The notes under the pieces are model-generated. The model saw only the letters and a list, made by a program, of their open reading frames with translations. It searched no databases and was not told where the DNA came from. From Fragilariopsis cylindrus CCMP1102 (lineage: Eukaryota > Bacillariophyta > Bacillariophyceae > Bacillariales > Bacillariaceae): DNA of 64,000 nucleotides. Shown here piece by piece: positions 1-11,846 of the stretch (position 1 is the stretch's first letter; each line of letters begins with the position of its first letter). The translations under genes and the position numbers were made by a program. The stretch is from contig FMBT01000482.1 of assembly GCA_900095095.1 (NCBI GenBank), positions 16,127 through 80,126 of the forward strand, read 5' to 3'.

Positions 1-100
1 CCTGTTCTCGGATATTAGAAACCCCACTATTAACAATTGGGCATTACCATAATGAAGTAACAGTTACCACCTAGAATTTTAATAGAAAAAAACAGCGCAG

Positions 101-294
101 TACAGTATGCGCTCGATAAGAAATACACATTTAAGAAATACACGCTTTATAAGAAATACACCAGATCGGTTTTCGCGGGATAGCCCGTGTAGTGATCGAT
201 GGGTCGTACCGAAAATCATAAGAAACACACTCTCTATAAGAAACACACCAAGTCAGTAAATTAAGAGTGTATTTCTTATCGAGCGCATACTGTA
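101..294 (+). mobile_element. MITE, Tc1/mariner-like, copy 1
   Basis: A 190-bp non-coding element (103-292) is flanked by TA on both sides, the target-site duplication of Tc1/mariner elements. The outer 28 bp (101-128 and 267-294) are perfect inverted repeats starting TACAGTATGCGCTCGATAAG. Inside are several subterminal copies of AAGAAATACAC or AAGAAACACAC in both orientations. No transposase is encoded, so any mobility would be in trans. A related element lies inverted at 59831-60049. The family assignment rests on the TA duplication and CAGT ends. Confidence 0.8.
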
Positions 295-520
295 TCTTGA
301 GAAACCTCCCGCTCGTGTTGATTGCGCGCGCTATTCCAACAACTTGAAACTAATAGATTTCACTCACATTTCATGTATCTCTTTAATTAACCAATCGCCG
401 CATTTCTCAAAAAGCATGTACTGTACATACGAAATTGAAGATTAAAGACAGCACAGGAATTAGGACAACGACGCATTTGACGAAAGGGATATAAATAAAA
501 ACTGAAGCAAATCAAAAAAG

Positions 521-1679
521 ATGGATCTTCCTTCGGTACGACGTTTTTGTAAGGTTGCCTCTTGTTTCCTACTTCTCTCTGTCTTAATTATTATGACAAC
601 GATTATTGGCCGTACGGAAGCGACTGAAACTACTTGTCCAGCTACAACAAAAAATTCCGCCTTTGTCTTTATCAAGCCACATGCCAATACGGAAGGAGTT
701 CGTGACTTGGTAATGGAAAAATTGAAAAGTTCCGGTATCAATATTCTAAAGGTGGTGGATATTGGTGGGGAAGAAATTGATCAAAAGAACCTGATAGATC
801 AACACTACTATTCGATCGCTTCAAAAGCTACCATATTGCCGGCCAACAAGATTCCTGTTCCAGTAGAGAAATTCGAAAAAAACTTCGGAGAATCGTGGAC
901 TGACGTTCTGAAAGATGGTCGGGCGGTAAACGCACTGGAAGCGTGCAAACGTTTTGAATGCAGTCCCGACGAATTGAATAAGGCATGGAACGGTGTGAGC
1001 GATTCGACTGTCAAGCTTGGTGGAGGGTTCTATTGTGGTACGTACATAACATAACATAACTACCGTAGTTTGCGAACGCTCTTGACATTTGAGCATTCAA
1101 CGACGGTGCGCCTCATAATTCTCTCTCCCTTCCTTCCCCAATACCCAATAACCCAAAGCAAAAATGTCAGTCAATGGAAAACCTGAACTCTACGTCTTTA
1201 ATGCATTTTTCATGACAATGCGATCTAAGTACGTCGGAAAAGATAAGGAAATTCGTTGTTATGAAGTAGAATGGGATCCAACTGAACTTTCCTGGTCGTC
1301 ATTCAGGAATGATATATTGGGACCAACCGATCCCAACGAAGCACCGCCAAATTCTATTCGTAAAACGATATTGAATCAATACAAAAAGCTAGGTCTATCT
1401 TCTATACCAGATAGATCAGATAATGGCGTTCACGCTTCGGCCTCTCCTTTCGAAGCACTAGCTGAAAAGATGAACTGGTTAAGTCTTGACTTAGAATCAG
1501 ATGGACTTGGAAAAGCACTTGTCGACGCTGGGATAAGTAAATCTAGAATACACGAATGGTCTCGTGACCCTCAAATTAATCTTTCGGATTCTGCTACTGG
1601 TAGTGTATTCGACGCACTCGAAGATCTAGATATTGATGAATGCATACAAAAACTAATCGAATTCAATAAATTGAATTAG
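521..1679 (+). CDS. Secretory nucleoside-diphosphate-kinase-like protein
   Basis: Two exons, 521-1037 and 1171-1679, give 341 aa. The intron begins GTACGT and ends CAG, and the codon split across it (G|TC, Val) keeps both frames. Residues 1-35 look like a signal peptide (basic start, then a long hydrophobic stretch). The segment FVFIKPHANTEG resembles the NDPK N-terminus. Exon 2 has DNGVHASASPFEALAEK, matching the NDPK active-site region, with the phospho-accepting His near residue 260. The Ser/Asp after it differ from the canonical HGSDS. NDPKs pass the gamma phosphate between nucleotides through this His. The protein is about twice the usual 150 aa, with extra sequence between the N-terminal strand and the His region. 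A secretory leader is unusual for an NDPK, so substrate and activity are uncertain. Confidence 0.72.
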
Positions 1680-1710
1680 GTTAAAAGTTAAAACTACTAG
1701 TTATTTATTA

Positions 1711-4700
1711 CTATTGCCCGTGATAGACGTGAATTTTTTTGTATCCTTCATGGAGAGACCTGAGAAGGGCCCTACCCATTTCATCCAGCATTGAATTTAG
1801 TTGCATAGTTTCATGATCTTGAATTGTGTCCAGAAGACAATAGATACCAGGCAAAAGACTTTTCTTGCAGGTTGCATTCATGGTCCTTTGTAATGCATCT
1901 ACAAATCTCACAATGAGGCATATTATATGTTTCTTGTAAACTTCCCCGTACGGAAGCAAAAGCTCGCACAATCGGGAATACTTTTGGCCACAACTAGGCA
2001 TACTAGCTACGGGCATCGATTCGCGCAAGGCAAATTGTAGCATCGTATTCAAAGAAATGATAAGCGAAGGAACACATGAGTGTACTTGCTTTGAAAATCT
2101 TTGAAGGAAGAAGGATATGAGAAGGAAACTTGCATCGTAAGCTTTGATGTGGGCCTCTGTTGTTTGTTTTTGTGCACAGTCTTCGTCGACTCTGATTGTG
2201 GAAGTGATACATGCAAGTATAAGAGCAATATCTCTTTCACGGAGTATCATGATATCCTTTCTACTTGCCATGTTAACAATTAGCGAGGACACTTCTAGAA
2301 TTGATTCGGATTCAACGTCGACTTGCCTAGCAACTTGCGTCATAACTTGGAGACAATTGCTCATAATGGTGGCTGAATGTTTCGCGATGACTTCGACTTG
2401 GCTTTCATTTGTTACGGAGAGGACAAGCATGTGCAGAATTTTCAATTTACTGGGAGCCTTAACAAGCGTCGAGGTGAGCTTGTCTAGAAATTTGTCAAAT
2501 TCGTTCGGCTCCATATCCCTTGCCAACACACACAAAGGAGTTAAGAAAACATCATATCCCTCCAAATTGGCAACAAGCAACTCATGTGTGAGTTCTTGAG
2601 TAACGCTTCCCGAGGGCTTAGTCATCGCATAGCAACCAATCAGATAGGAAATAGATCGCATTTCGAACTCGTCGACATCTCGAGTCGAAAGATCTCTCAG
2701 CTTGACCACAATCTTGGTTTCTATAGAGCTCAATGGAATAGTGCGTGCCTCAGAGCACGTTGATGAAAGACGGAGCGCTTCGGCGATTAAAATCCTTGAT
2801 TGGTTTCCAAATAATAAATTCGAGTCTTTTGGGGATCCGAAGCAATATTTCTGTGCTTGTATCCAGAGGCGTTTTTGAATAACACGAAAAAACTCATCAA
2901 TTACAGCAGTATCAGTATCAGCGTCAATTAATCTGCGAAATTTCTTTAGGAGTATCACAGCGTAGCTTGTGAGCACTAAGTAATGAGTTCCACCTTGTGA
3001 AACTTCGGCTTTATCTTCATGAAACGTTGAATCCAAAATCTGGACCAACCCCGTTATCATATTTTCCTCATGCGACATGCAAATTTCGACTATCGATCCA
3101 ATAAGCATGTTGCACGAATGAATGCAACGATGCATTATGCCTGAAGAGGGGCTGCGATCAAAACAAATCGACGTCGTTTTCAGTATTTGCGGCAGCAGTA
3201 TCATAAGATCCTCACCTTGTTTTTGGAATATTTTCCCGGTAGATTGTGGTGATATGCTTCCTAAAACTCTTGAAGCTGCGATGCGCAATTCTGATACAAG
3301 TTGTGCAGTAGTATCGAGAAAGGAGCTCCCGTTCTTGCTAAGGAGCATACTACAGATCAATTCTATTCTCTGAAAAGATTCGAATGTTCTTATACCATCA
3401 TTGCAGTCTTCCCATATGGGAATGCAAACATGATTGATTGTCTTGAGAACTTGCAAGCTCCCCAGTAGGAGCTCATTCATTTCAGCAAGATGGTTCGACG
3501 CGCAAGTCATTGACACACGACTCTTGTGGACGTTGAGCAGCTCCGTAAATGAGATACTTTCCCAGTCTGGATGTAGGATTGGACGTGCAATCTCAAAGAG
3601 TTGAGGCGATGCACCGTCACACAAGCCTAGAATCTTCTGGATGTTCTCCGCCACGAAAGAAATGACGTTCGTTCCCAGCCTGTTAGAAACATTCGGAATC
3701 TCGTAGAAACTCGTATCGTAAAGCAATGATACAATATGTTCCTTCCTATGACCATCAGATTTACCCACGATCGCCACAGCTTGAAGTAGCTGGTTTAAAA
3801 ATGAGTTGATATCGTTTTCACCTGCATACGGTGCCCATATCGAGATGGCTCCTGCTAGAACTACCCATTGGTCCCTCATTTTCTGTTTGGAATCCGACTC
3901 GCGATCGTTCGAATAGCATCCTTGTAGCATAAAACCTACTAGCTCTCGGGCTTCCGACATCTCGCTCGATGTGTTGTATTGCTCTGCATCCGATGCGTAT
4001 GCAAGGCGCTGTTTCTCGTAAAATTCTCCGTGTAATTGCTGAATTCTCTGACATGAGAAAAACTTTAACGATTCAAGTAGATCAAGGTCTTCTTTATAAA
4101 CGTCCCCAGTCTCGTAGTCAACAGTAGTAATTGCATCTTTCAAGACACGATGAATTGATAGGGGGATATTGAATGTGTCAGGATCGGATGGCCCAATTTG
4201 TTTGTTGCCGATCCAGAAATCGCATCGATTCTTAAGATGTATCGACCAAGCACACAATATCACTGCATTATTGACGTTCCCGTCATCATCTTCTTCCATC
4301 AAGCGAGTAATTGGACCACTTATAATCTCTTTACAAATTGGGTAGATTTCATTGGACGAATTGGAATCGACTCGAACATTCCGAAGAAGTCCTGTCAATA
4401 GTTTCGTAATAACAGAACTTGCGAGCAAAGTGACTTGTACAGGAAGTGAATCATCTTTGCTATAATCTGATCGACCCACGATAGATTCATTCACGGTGGA
4501 GAATATCTGTTTGAGTTGCTGAATCGGACTTTCTTGAATAGCTGTGCCTATTTGCCTCGAGATGTCATCATCATCAGCAAATGCCAACATTTGAACAAGT
4601 CTATACGACTCTTCTTCGCGTGTTAATACTGAAACAGCATCAAGCAAATTCATATAGAAGTAATCAAGTTGCCGTAGTTTTCCATACGTTGCAATTATGG

Positions 4701-6891
4701 TCACGAGAAACGCCTTTGCAGATGCAGCTACTGTAGAAACGTCGGAACCTTTTGCTGAACAGTACGTCAGACATCTTGAAAGAATTACAGTGAGCTGTTC
4801 ATGCAAGATTGTATGATTCAGTCGAAGAATTACGTCTAAAATTCTTGTTGTGCATTCCCATTCAGGAAATGAAATATGATAATGTAAGACGCGTTGTTTT
4901 TCATTCTCATCCTCATTCTCATTCTCTCCCTGAGCTGTCATGAATTCAATTGTTTCCTTTCCAATCTTGTCAAGGAACGATTGCTCTGCACTGTTGCCAA
5001 GAGATGGCTGGTAGACATTGTACTTTAATAAAAGATCTAAATTCCTTCCAATCATCGCAAAAAGTGAAACCCTCAGTTTAACATCTATGTCAGTTTGGAT
5101 GATATCGTTCTTGGACTTCAACAAGCCTTTCAATAGATTCCCAGTGAGACAGGAAAAGAACCGGAATTGTAGATGGCCTAGCTTATCAACGACCTTGGTT
5201 TTCTTGTATGACTTTTTTGTCGTTTGCTGTTGCACTTTCGACGATTGTTCAAGGAAAATATCCAACAAGAGAGGCATTACATGAGAAATAGATTCGGCAT
5301 TTATTGACGAAGATTTTGTAGAGTTGTCTACGATAAGAAAGCCTTCTAATGTAGTCAGTAGCCCTTCTTGGTAGCCACGAAAGGAAGGTTTAGTCGTAAG
5401 AGTAGTGGCGGGAGTAGCAGCAGCACTATCTACTTCGACTTTCTCCTTTTGTCCCATTGTATTAAAGACCGGTACGGCTAATTGCAATGACCGAAAGCCA
5501 TCCATGTGATGTTCCAAACTAAATATTCCATCGCGAATCAAATCATTGAATATTTTTTTCAGGATTTCCGATTGTTCTTTATTGATTCTACTTATATCCT
5601 CTTCTCTTTGTAACAGCGCGCAGTACACAACTGCTAGGTCGAGAAACACCTTAGGCCGAACCAACAACTGAAAGCTCTTCTTTGGATTAGCATTTGCAAT
5701 TCTCGAATTCATAAGTCGGATTGTCGATATAGTGACTCTGAGCCATATCGTTGTAACTGTGTTGCTATTTCTCTTCTTCTTACCGTTGTCGTTTCCTTCA
5801 CCTGTGCGGTCTCTCGTCAATATCGGTAACAATGAGTCACAAATCACATCAAATGGAGGCCGATATAGATTATCGGCTAGTTGACAGTAACAATCATTTG
5901 CCAAATTCTGAACGGTAGTTGTAGGAAAAGAAATCTCGTCCGTTACGGTTTCCACCTCCGCTTCTTCTTCCAAGGCGAGACTTAACGCTATCGGTGCAAT
6001 CTTATGCAAAGTACTCAATGTAAGTATACTATTGAAATTATTGTTGTTTCCGCTTTGTTCTGTCGATTTTGGTGTTCCTTTTCCTGTTCCTGTTTCTTCT
6101 TGTTTTTCTTCAGAACGGTCAAAGAAGAAACTCAAGCATCTATCAAATGTTTTCCAGTAGAGAAATTTCATAGATTCTGATGATACCACAACCGGTGCCG
6201 TTACCGACGACGACGACGGCAATGACGACTTCTTTTTATTGTTGTACGCGTCCTGCAAAATACACTTGACTGACCATGGAAGAAGAAGACGAGCAATATC
6301 TTCTGATAAAACGAAACAGGTCGTTGCAGCTTTTTTATTTCTTTGTTCAGTTGAATTTTCTTTATTTTCTGAATTTATTGGCCCCATCATATATCCCAAT
6401 AGATGGTGAACAGCAGTCTCTGTTTCTTCTTCCATACGGCGTTGTTTGACATCGGTATCAGCGATGGCTGTACCATCGTTGGTTGTTATTTTTCTCCTAC
6501 TGGTTAGTTCCGTAAATTGAAGCATTTTGTCGAAAACAAGGTCCGCTCCGTTTCCCCCCTTCTCCTGTTGCTGTTGCTGCGGGTTATCATCTTCCTCCTC
6601 GATCATAAACGTAGGTGGTACCTCGTCCTCACGAATGTCACCGCCATCATTATCATCATCATCATCACCATCACCATCAGCATCACCAAAAATAACCCAA
6701 AATGGATTCTTATCGAAGGACGCTGTTGTTGACGACGCTGTTGATGACGACGACGACGACGGCGGCGTCGAATTCCTCGTTTTCTTCTTTGACGATGATG
6801 GCGTCGAATTCTTTGTTTTCTTCTTTGACGACGATGGCGATGACAAAGAAGATACGACGTTGGATCTGGATTTTCGCTTGGCGTTTGGCAT
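1711..6891 (-). CDS. URB2: URB2/NPA2-like ribosome biogenesis protein
   Basis: A single uninterrupted frame of 1726 aa. The N-terminus is a low-complexity Ser/Lys stretch followed by an Asp/Glu-rich stretch, typical of nucleolar proteins. The middle is helix-rich without obvious motifs. The last 110 residues match the Urb2/Npa2 C-terminal domain: LLPGIYCLLDTIQDHE, then a run ending MGRALLRSLHEGYKK. In yeast Urb2 acts in the nucleolus in early 60S pre-ribosome assembly with Npa1, Dbp6 and Rsa3; that role is inferred here. The length suits the family (yeast about 1170, animals about 1500 aa). It ends 31 bp from the upstream gene's stop, so the two are convergent with almost no spacer. The start is the first Met of the frame. 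An open frame this long argues for good base quality in this part of the assembly. Confidence 0.78.
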   Translation of the reverse strand: MPNAKRKSRSNVVSSLSSPSSSKKKTKNSTPSSSKKKTRNSTPPSSSSSSTASSTTASFDKNPFWVIFGDADGDGDDDDDNDGGDIREDEVPPTFMIEEEDDNPQQQQQEKGGNGADLVFDKMLQFTELTSRRKITTNDGTAIADTDVKQRRMEEETETAVHHLLGYMMGPINSENKENSTEQRNKKAATTCFVLSEDIARLLLPWSVKCILQDAYNNKKKSSLPSSSSVTAPVVVSSESMKFLYWKTFDRCLSFFFDRSEEKQEETGTGKGTPKSTEQSGNNNNFNSILTLSTLHKIAPIALSLALEEEAEVETVTDEISFPTTTVQNLANDCYCQLADNLYRPPFDVICDSLLPILTRDRTGEGNDNGKKKRNSNTVTTIWLRVTISTIRLMNSRIANANPKKSFQLLVRPKVFLDLAVVYCALLQREEDISRINKEQSEILKKIFNDLIRDGIFSLEHHMDGFRSLQLAVPVFNTMGQKEKVEVDSAAATPATTLTTKPSFRGYQEGLLTTLEGFLIVDNSTKSSSINAESISHVMPLLLDIFLEQSSKVQQQTTKKSYKKTKVVDKLGHLQFRFFSCLTGNLLKGLLKSKNDIIQTDIDVKLRVSLFAMIGRNLDLLLKYNVYQPSLGNSAEQSFLDKIGKETIEFMTAQGENENEDENEKQRVLHYHISFPEWECTTRILDVILRLNHTILHEQLTVILSRCLTYCSAKGSDVSTVAASAKAFLVTIIATYGKLRQLDYFYMNLLDAVSVLTREEESYRLVQMLAFADDDDISRQIGTAIQESPIQQLKQIFSTVNESIVGRSDYSKDDSLPVQVTLLASSVITKLLTGLLRNVRVDSNSSNEIYPICKEIISGPITRLMEEDDDGNVNNAVILCAWSIHLKNRCDFWIGNKQIGPSDPDTFNIPLSIHRVLKDAITTVDYETGDVYKEDLDLLESLKFFSCQRIQQLHGEFYEKQRLAYASDAEQYNTSSEMSEARELVGFMLQGCYSNDRESDSKQKMRDQWVVLAGAISIWAPYAGENDINSFLNQLLQAVAIVGKSDGHRKEHIVSLLYDTSFYEIPNVSNRLGTNVISFVAENIQKILGLCDGASPQLFEIARPILHPDWESISFTELLNVHKSRVSMTCASNHLAEMNELLLGSLQVLKTINHVCIPIWEDCNDGIRTFESFQRIELICSMLLSKNGSSFLDTTAQLVSELRIAASRVLGSISPQSTGKIFQKQGEDLMILLPQILKTTSICFDRSPSSGIMHRCIHSCNMLIGSIVEICMSHEENMITGLVQILDSTFHEDKAEVSQGGTHYLVLTSYAVILLKKFRRLIDADTDTAVIDEFFRVIQKRLWIQAQKYCFGSPKDSNLLFGNQSRILIAEALRLSSTCSEARTIPLSSIETKIVVKLRDLSTRDVDEFEMRSISYLIGCYAMTKPSGSVTQELTHELLVANLEGYDVFLTPLCVLARDMEPNEFDKFLDKLTSTLVKAPSKLKILHMLVLSVTNESQVEVIAKHSATIMSNCLQVMTQVARQVDVESESILEVSSLIVNMASRKDIMILRERDIALILACITSTIRVDEDCAQKQTTEAHIKAYDASFLLISFFLQRFSKQVHSCVPSLIISLNTMLQFALRESMPVASMPSCGQKYSRLCELLLPYGEVYKKHIICLIVRFVDALQRTMNATCKKSLLPGIYCLLDTIQDHETMQLNSMLDEMGRALLRSLHEGYKKIHVYHGQ

Positions 6892-7665
6892 AATTGCTAA
6901 ATTACTTTTTCAAAGGTTTTCAAAGGCGAGGTAAGAATTCAACATATACTACTAGTACTCTTAAAGAATCTTAAAGAGAGACGCCTCTGGTATTATACAA
7001 CGAATGATGAACTAATGATGGATTCAGTTGCAATAGTTTTTGATCGGATGGGTGTAATAAGATACATGATCACTTTCAACTTCGATGAAACTGATAAGTT
7101 ATTTTGTGTCGGGTTTTCAGATTTTAGTGGTTACTGGGAGAGGTGGTGTGTGTGCATTATGGGATTTATTAAATTCGGGGGACATGAGCGATGATGATCA
7201 AAAGGGGGTGCTACTAAGTTAATAGTGTATGATCCTATGATGTACTACTGTACGTTATACTATCACGATCCAAAATTAAAACACCTCCAACGATCCAAAG
7301 ATCGAAACACCTCCTACTAGTAAATGAAATGAATCAATCGAGATCAGAATTCTGTGTACAATGTCGAAATGTACGACGCACCGTGTTTTGATTATTGACA
7401 ACCCTATCATCATTAGCAATATCTTATCTTATTAACTTCAAAGTTGTTATTCAAATTGCTACGAGTCGAGGAAAGGAGTACTACGAACACAATATAATCA
7501 GATCTCGTTGTTAGAGGAGAAAACAATGCATATATGCGATCCAATTCGGTACAAACAAACCTTGGCGTTCTTTTTGAGAACCGTTACAAAGTAATTAATT
7601 AATTAATTAATTAATTAGCAAGCAGATTGAATTAAATTCAAAATCAAAATCAAATCAAATCAATA
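6892..7665. other. Divergent promoter region
   Basis: This 774-bp AT-rich spacer separates the divergent URB2 and CLK genes. It has a TACTGTA site near 7247 and a (TTAA)n run at about 7592-7617 just before the kinase start. I see no coding potential. Confidence 0.6.
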
Positions 7666-8164
7666 ATGACGAGCTACAGGAGAGAAAAGCCCCGCGGCGA
7701 GAGAAGACGACGTAATCGCCGGTCAGATGATGATGAAAAAGAAAAAGACCAACATCATCGGTATTATGAATCTCCAAAAGGTTGGAAGGATCGATGTCGA
7801 GATCGAGATCGATATCGATCCTACGAAATAGGTAATAATGAAGAAGCATCCGATCTTCCCAATCATAATCAATCATCTACGAATCAACATAACAATAACA
7901 ATAACGGACGGCGCCGACGACGACGACGATCAAGAAACTCGCGCTCGCGATCGCCACAACGATCGCCACACAATCAGAATCACAATCACCATCACAACCA
8001 TGATCGAAGAAAAAGACGACGAAAATCATCCAAACAGCGGAGTCGTGGTAGATATGATGGTAGTCATTCTCCGTCCAGAAGAAGTAATAGTTATGATGAC
8101 GACAACAAACGACGACGACATCATGACAAAGAAGAAATTCGTCGGTACGACGACAACGATAGAC

Positions 8165-8195
<31 letters not shown>

Positions 8196-9946
8196 TCGAA
8201 CCAGACAGCAACGACAGAGAAGAAGAAGATCGAACAACCATAATAAACGAAGAAACGATACTCATTATCGAAACAACTCTCCTCGAAGAAGAAGAAGGAG
8301 AAGGAGAAGAAGTCCTAATAGCAGCACTCAACAGCAAAATGTAGCGGTAGATGTGAATGTAGGAGCAGATGTTATACCTGTTAGTAGTGATGACGACGAT
8401 TATGAACATCATTCTGCTGATCACAATAACCATCGCAAAAACAACAACACCAGTAACAACAACAACAATAATAATAATAGTAATAATAATGGTTGCAAAA
8501 ATTCATCTCCACCTGTTGATCAAGATGATACCATTGGTCATTTCAAAGGTAGAGAAGAGTGTGTTATTGCTGATCGATATCGTCTCCTCAAAGATGTCGG
8601 TATGGGAACATTTGGAAGAGTCGTACAATGTTTAGATTTATCACGCGAACGACAACGACGAGTAGACCACAATAGTTATCGACAACAACAACAACACCGT
8701 CACGATAATGACGACGATCATCTTAACAACAACAACAACAATAACAATATTGTGGCTATTAAAATTGTTCGTAATGTGAAACGATATTATGAATCGGCAA
8801 TAATTGAAGCTGATATCATTAAAGATGTCAATCGGAGAGGAAGGAGGGGGAGGACACATTGTTCTATTTTGTATGACACATTTTCATTCCATGGTCATTA
8901 TTGTATGGTATTAGAAAGTTTAGGTCCATCACTATATGATTTCTTAAAGGGACAAAAATATCATCCATTTCCAATTTATTGTGTCCGTGACTTTGCCGAA
9001 CAACTACTAGAAACATTGGAATATTTACACAGCTTTCGTTTAATTCATACCGATCTTAAGGTAAGTAGGCAAGCATGTTATTACCACTAATAATCTATCA
9101 TTAATCGTAATATGTATTATATGTTTGCTCTGCTTGGTTGGGTTCAAAAAACAAACGATTTCCAACAGGTTTTCTTTCTTTTTCTTCTTCAGCCAGAAAA
9201 TATTTTACTACTCAATGGAAGAGAAATCCCCCAAAGAGGGGGGTATAGTATCCCAGAAAGTACTCGAATCAAGGTAATTGATTTTGGAGGAGCAACATAC
9301 GATAACGAGAAAAAATCAACCATTGTCAACACACGACAATATCGTGCACCCGAAGTGATATTGAATGTTGGTTGGGGTTGTCCATCGGACTTATGGAGTG
9401 TTGGTAAGAAAAAAATGAAAATGAATAGCGCAAATATTTAAATCTTACAAGATAATATTGGATTTTTGTTGTGTTTACAAATAGGACTAACGATATTGCC
9501 TTTTGTATGATATATATATATATATATATATATATATTCCTACCATACTCTACGCAGGTTGCATCTTAGCAGAACTTTATCAGGGCGAGCTTCTCTTTGC
9601 GACACATGATAATATTGAACACTTGGCACTGATTGAACAGATGATCGGTCCCTTTCCAAGAAGGATGCTGAAACGAGCAAAGAATGTAGAACTTGTCGAT
9701 GAGGCGTTTGATTCTAATGGTGCTCATCGTATGGAACTCCCAACCGAAAAGTTGGCCTATGTGAAACGAACAGCTCCTCTGGAATCTATCGTGTACGATG
9801 AAGATGAGTGGTTTTTACGGCTCCTGCGCCGTATACTTGTAATAGATCCCGATGAAAGACTCCAAGCACATCAGTTACTTCGATTTTTAGAAAAATACGC
9901 TCATCCTAAATTACGACAGGGTGGTGGTGATGTTAACCGATGGTGA
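7666..9946 (+). CDS. CLK/LAMMER-type dual-specificity protein kinase with RS domain
   Basis: Three exons (7666-9060, 9193-9403, 9558-9946) give 664 aa; frames join exactly at GTAAGT/CAG, GTAAGA/CAG sites. Residues 1-290 are rich in Arg/Ser and Asn, as in kinases that localise to splicing speckles. The kinase domain follows: glycine loop GMGTFGRV, VAIKIV lysine, HTDLKPEN catalytic loop (Asp about 463), IDFGGA metal-binding Asp (about 495), activation segment TRQYRAPEV. HTDLKPEN and GPSLYDFL are CLK features. The LAMMER signature is present but altered: EHLALIEQ instead of EHLAMMER. CLKs phosphorylate SR splicing factors. Asn-rich insertions lie inside the N-lobe between the glycine loop and VAIK. 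Intron 2 holds a TA repeat at about 9509-9537. PRP4 kinase is the nearest alternative. Confidence 0.88.
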
Positions 9947-10483
9947 ACATAATTCGTATAGATGACAGGCTGTAAAAGGATTGAAATCTTACAGCTGCTA
10001 AGTTACTCCAAGCAGTGTGCTTCTTCTTCTTATAATTACTATTATTCTCATCATTATTTGCCTTATAGGATCCAATAAGATATAGCATTCTTTTACGGTA
10101 CTGTAAAATTAGGTCTAACAAACTAGGATTTTTCGATCGATTTTCCGTTTTGCCATAGCGCGCACGACTCACTCGACCACAATCGATTGATTCTAGATTC
10201 ATTCCACGACTCACTATTTGCATATTTTGATTTAATTTAGAATTCTTAGATTAATCATTTAACTTAAAACTACCGGTAATAATGGATGATTCCCGAATTA
10301 TGTACAGTACAAACAAAAATCTACTGTACACAGATTATTGGAAGCGACACGTTGCCGTTGCCGCATGTCGATGTCGATGTCGATGTTATCGGACTCTTTG
10401 TAGTTTGAGTTATCGCACATTATCAAACAGTAGCAGTGAACATCAACGCTACCTAAGATTTACATAAGCAACAGCAGAGTACC
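9947..10483. other. Intergenic region
   Basis: Non-coding spacer between the kinase and the DTC-RING-DTC gene. It holds TACTGTA/TACAGTA sites near 10099, 10304 and 10322 and a GCGCGC motif near 10158. I see no gene. Confidence 0.5.
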
Positions 10484-11815
10484 ATGAACAATGCCAATTC
10501 GCATCAGCATCAGCAGCAGCAGCATCAGCATCAGCAGCATCAGCAGCAAATTTTTCAGACACCGCTATCGTATAATGGTCCAGATCTCTCGCTAGTTTCG
10601 ATGTTCTCGTGCTTTGGTATTGGTCCAAGTGGAACGATGGTTGCTGTGCCACCGCCGATCACGCTCAATGGCAACGCCATCGGCTACATCAAGATAAGCT
10701 ATTCAATCCCATCTAGGATACAAAAATCCTACCATCCCAAACCGGGTGTTTTACATAATGGAATAGCAAGAAAAGCTTACCTACCATATACAGCTGAAGG
10801 TCATGAGCTTCTTTTACGTCTCCAATACGGATTTCTTCATGGACTTAACTTCTCCGTTGGCAGAAGTCTAGCTTTGGGTCGTGACGATCAAGTAACATGG
10901 TCGCATTCCGTCCCACACAAAACAAGTAAGACTGGAGGACCTTCCCCATTTGGTTTTCCCGATGCTAGTTATTTACCGAAATTGCGCCTAGCGTTGGATC
11001 GATTGCGGGTGCCAAGTGACGCCAACACGTGCCGTCAATGGATCATTCAAAATCAACCTTCGATAGCGGTGTTAGCAACAACACTGTCGGCTGCACCAAC
11101 AATGATAGCACCCGTAGCGCTGCTAGGTTCTGGAGCGACACCATTCATAACAACTACAGCAGCTAATAATTCGATACAAAATGAACAGATCGATTATCAG
11201 GCACCATCACAAGGCAATACTATAGATCAACTATCACAATACTTGGAACCCGTAGTGTTCGATACCACGAACAACAAAGACGAATGTCCGATTTGCCTCG
11301 ACGTGCTACACCAAACATCCGGAGCTGCTACAAGCACTGTTGTTCGTATGAAGAAGTGCAGACATTGTTTTCACAAAGATTGCATCGTCAAAATGTTTCA
11401 GTCACAGCATAACAGGTGTCCAACTTGTAGGGAACTTATTGATGGTGATGGATTAGGGCAAGGTCCATCTGGTAGAATGACGATTACATTCATCTCGGGA
11501 AAGAATTGTCCGGGATTCGAGTATGACTGTAACGGTGTCATCGAAATTTACTATAGGTGAGTAACGTGAATGGTAGACAAATAGTATGAAGTTTGGTGCT
11601 TGTATACGTGTGAACGTGTATACTATTTTTCTAATATCTTTCGATTTTTTCTTTTCTCTATCTTCAAATAAAAAGCATGCCGAGTGGTATTCAGACTTCC
11701 TATATGGAGAATCCGGGTGAGTTGTACAATAGACGAAACTACTACGTGGTAAAGTTTAGTAGTTGTATGTGTATTATTACAATAACAGCATGTACATTAC
11801 ATTTTTCTGATGGTT

Positions 11816-11846
<31 letters not shown>

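Noticed and set aside
6527-6934. Plus-strand frame opposite the URB2 N-terminus
   Set aside because: Composed of translated low-complexity Ser/Asp codons; antisense artefact.
9509-9537. Repeat arrays as possible CRISPR or satellite
   Set aside because: These and other arrays (TA, GAAA, GATA, CATA) are simple microsatellites without spacers.
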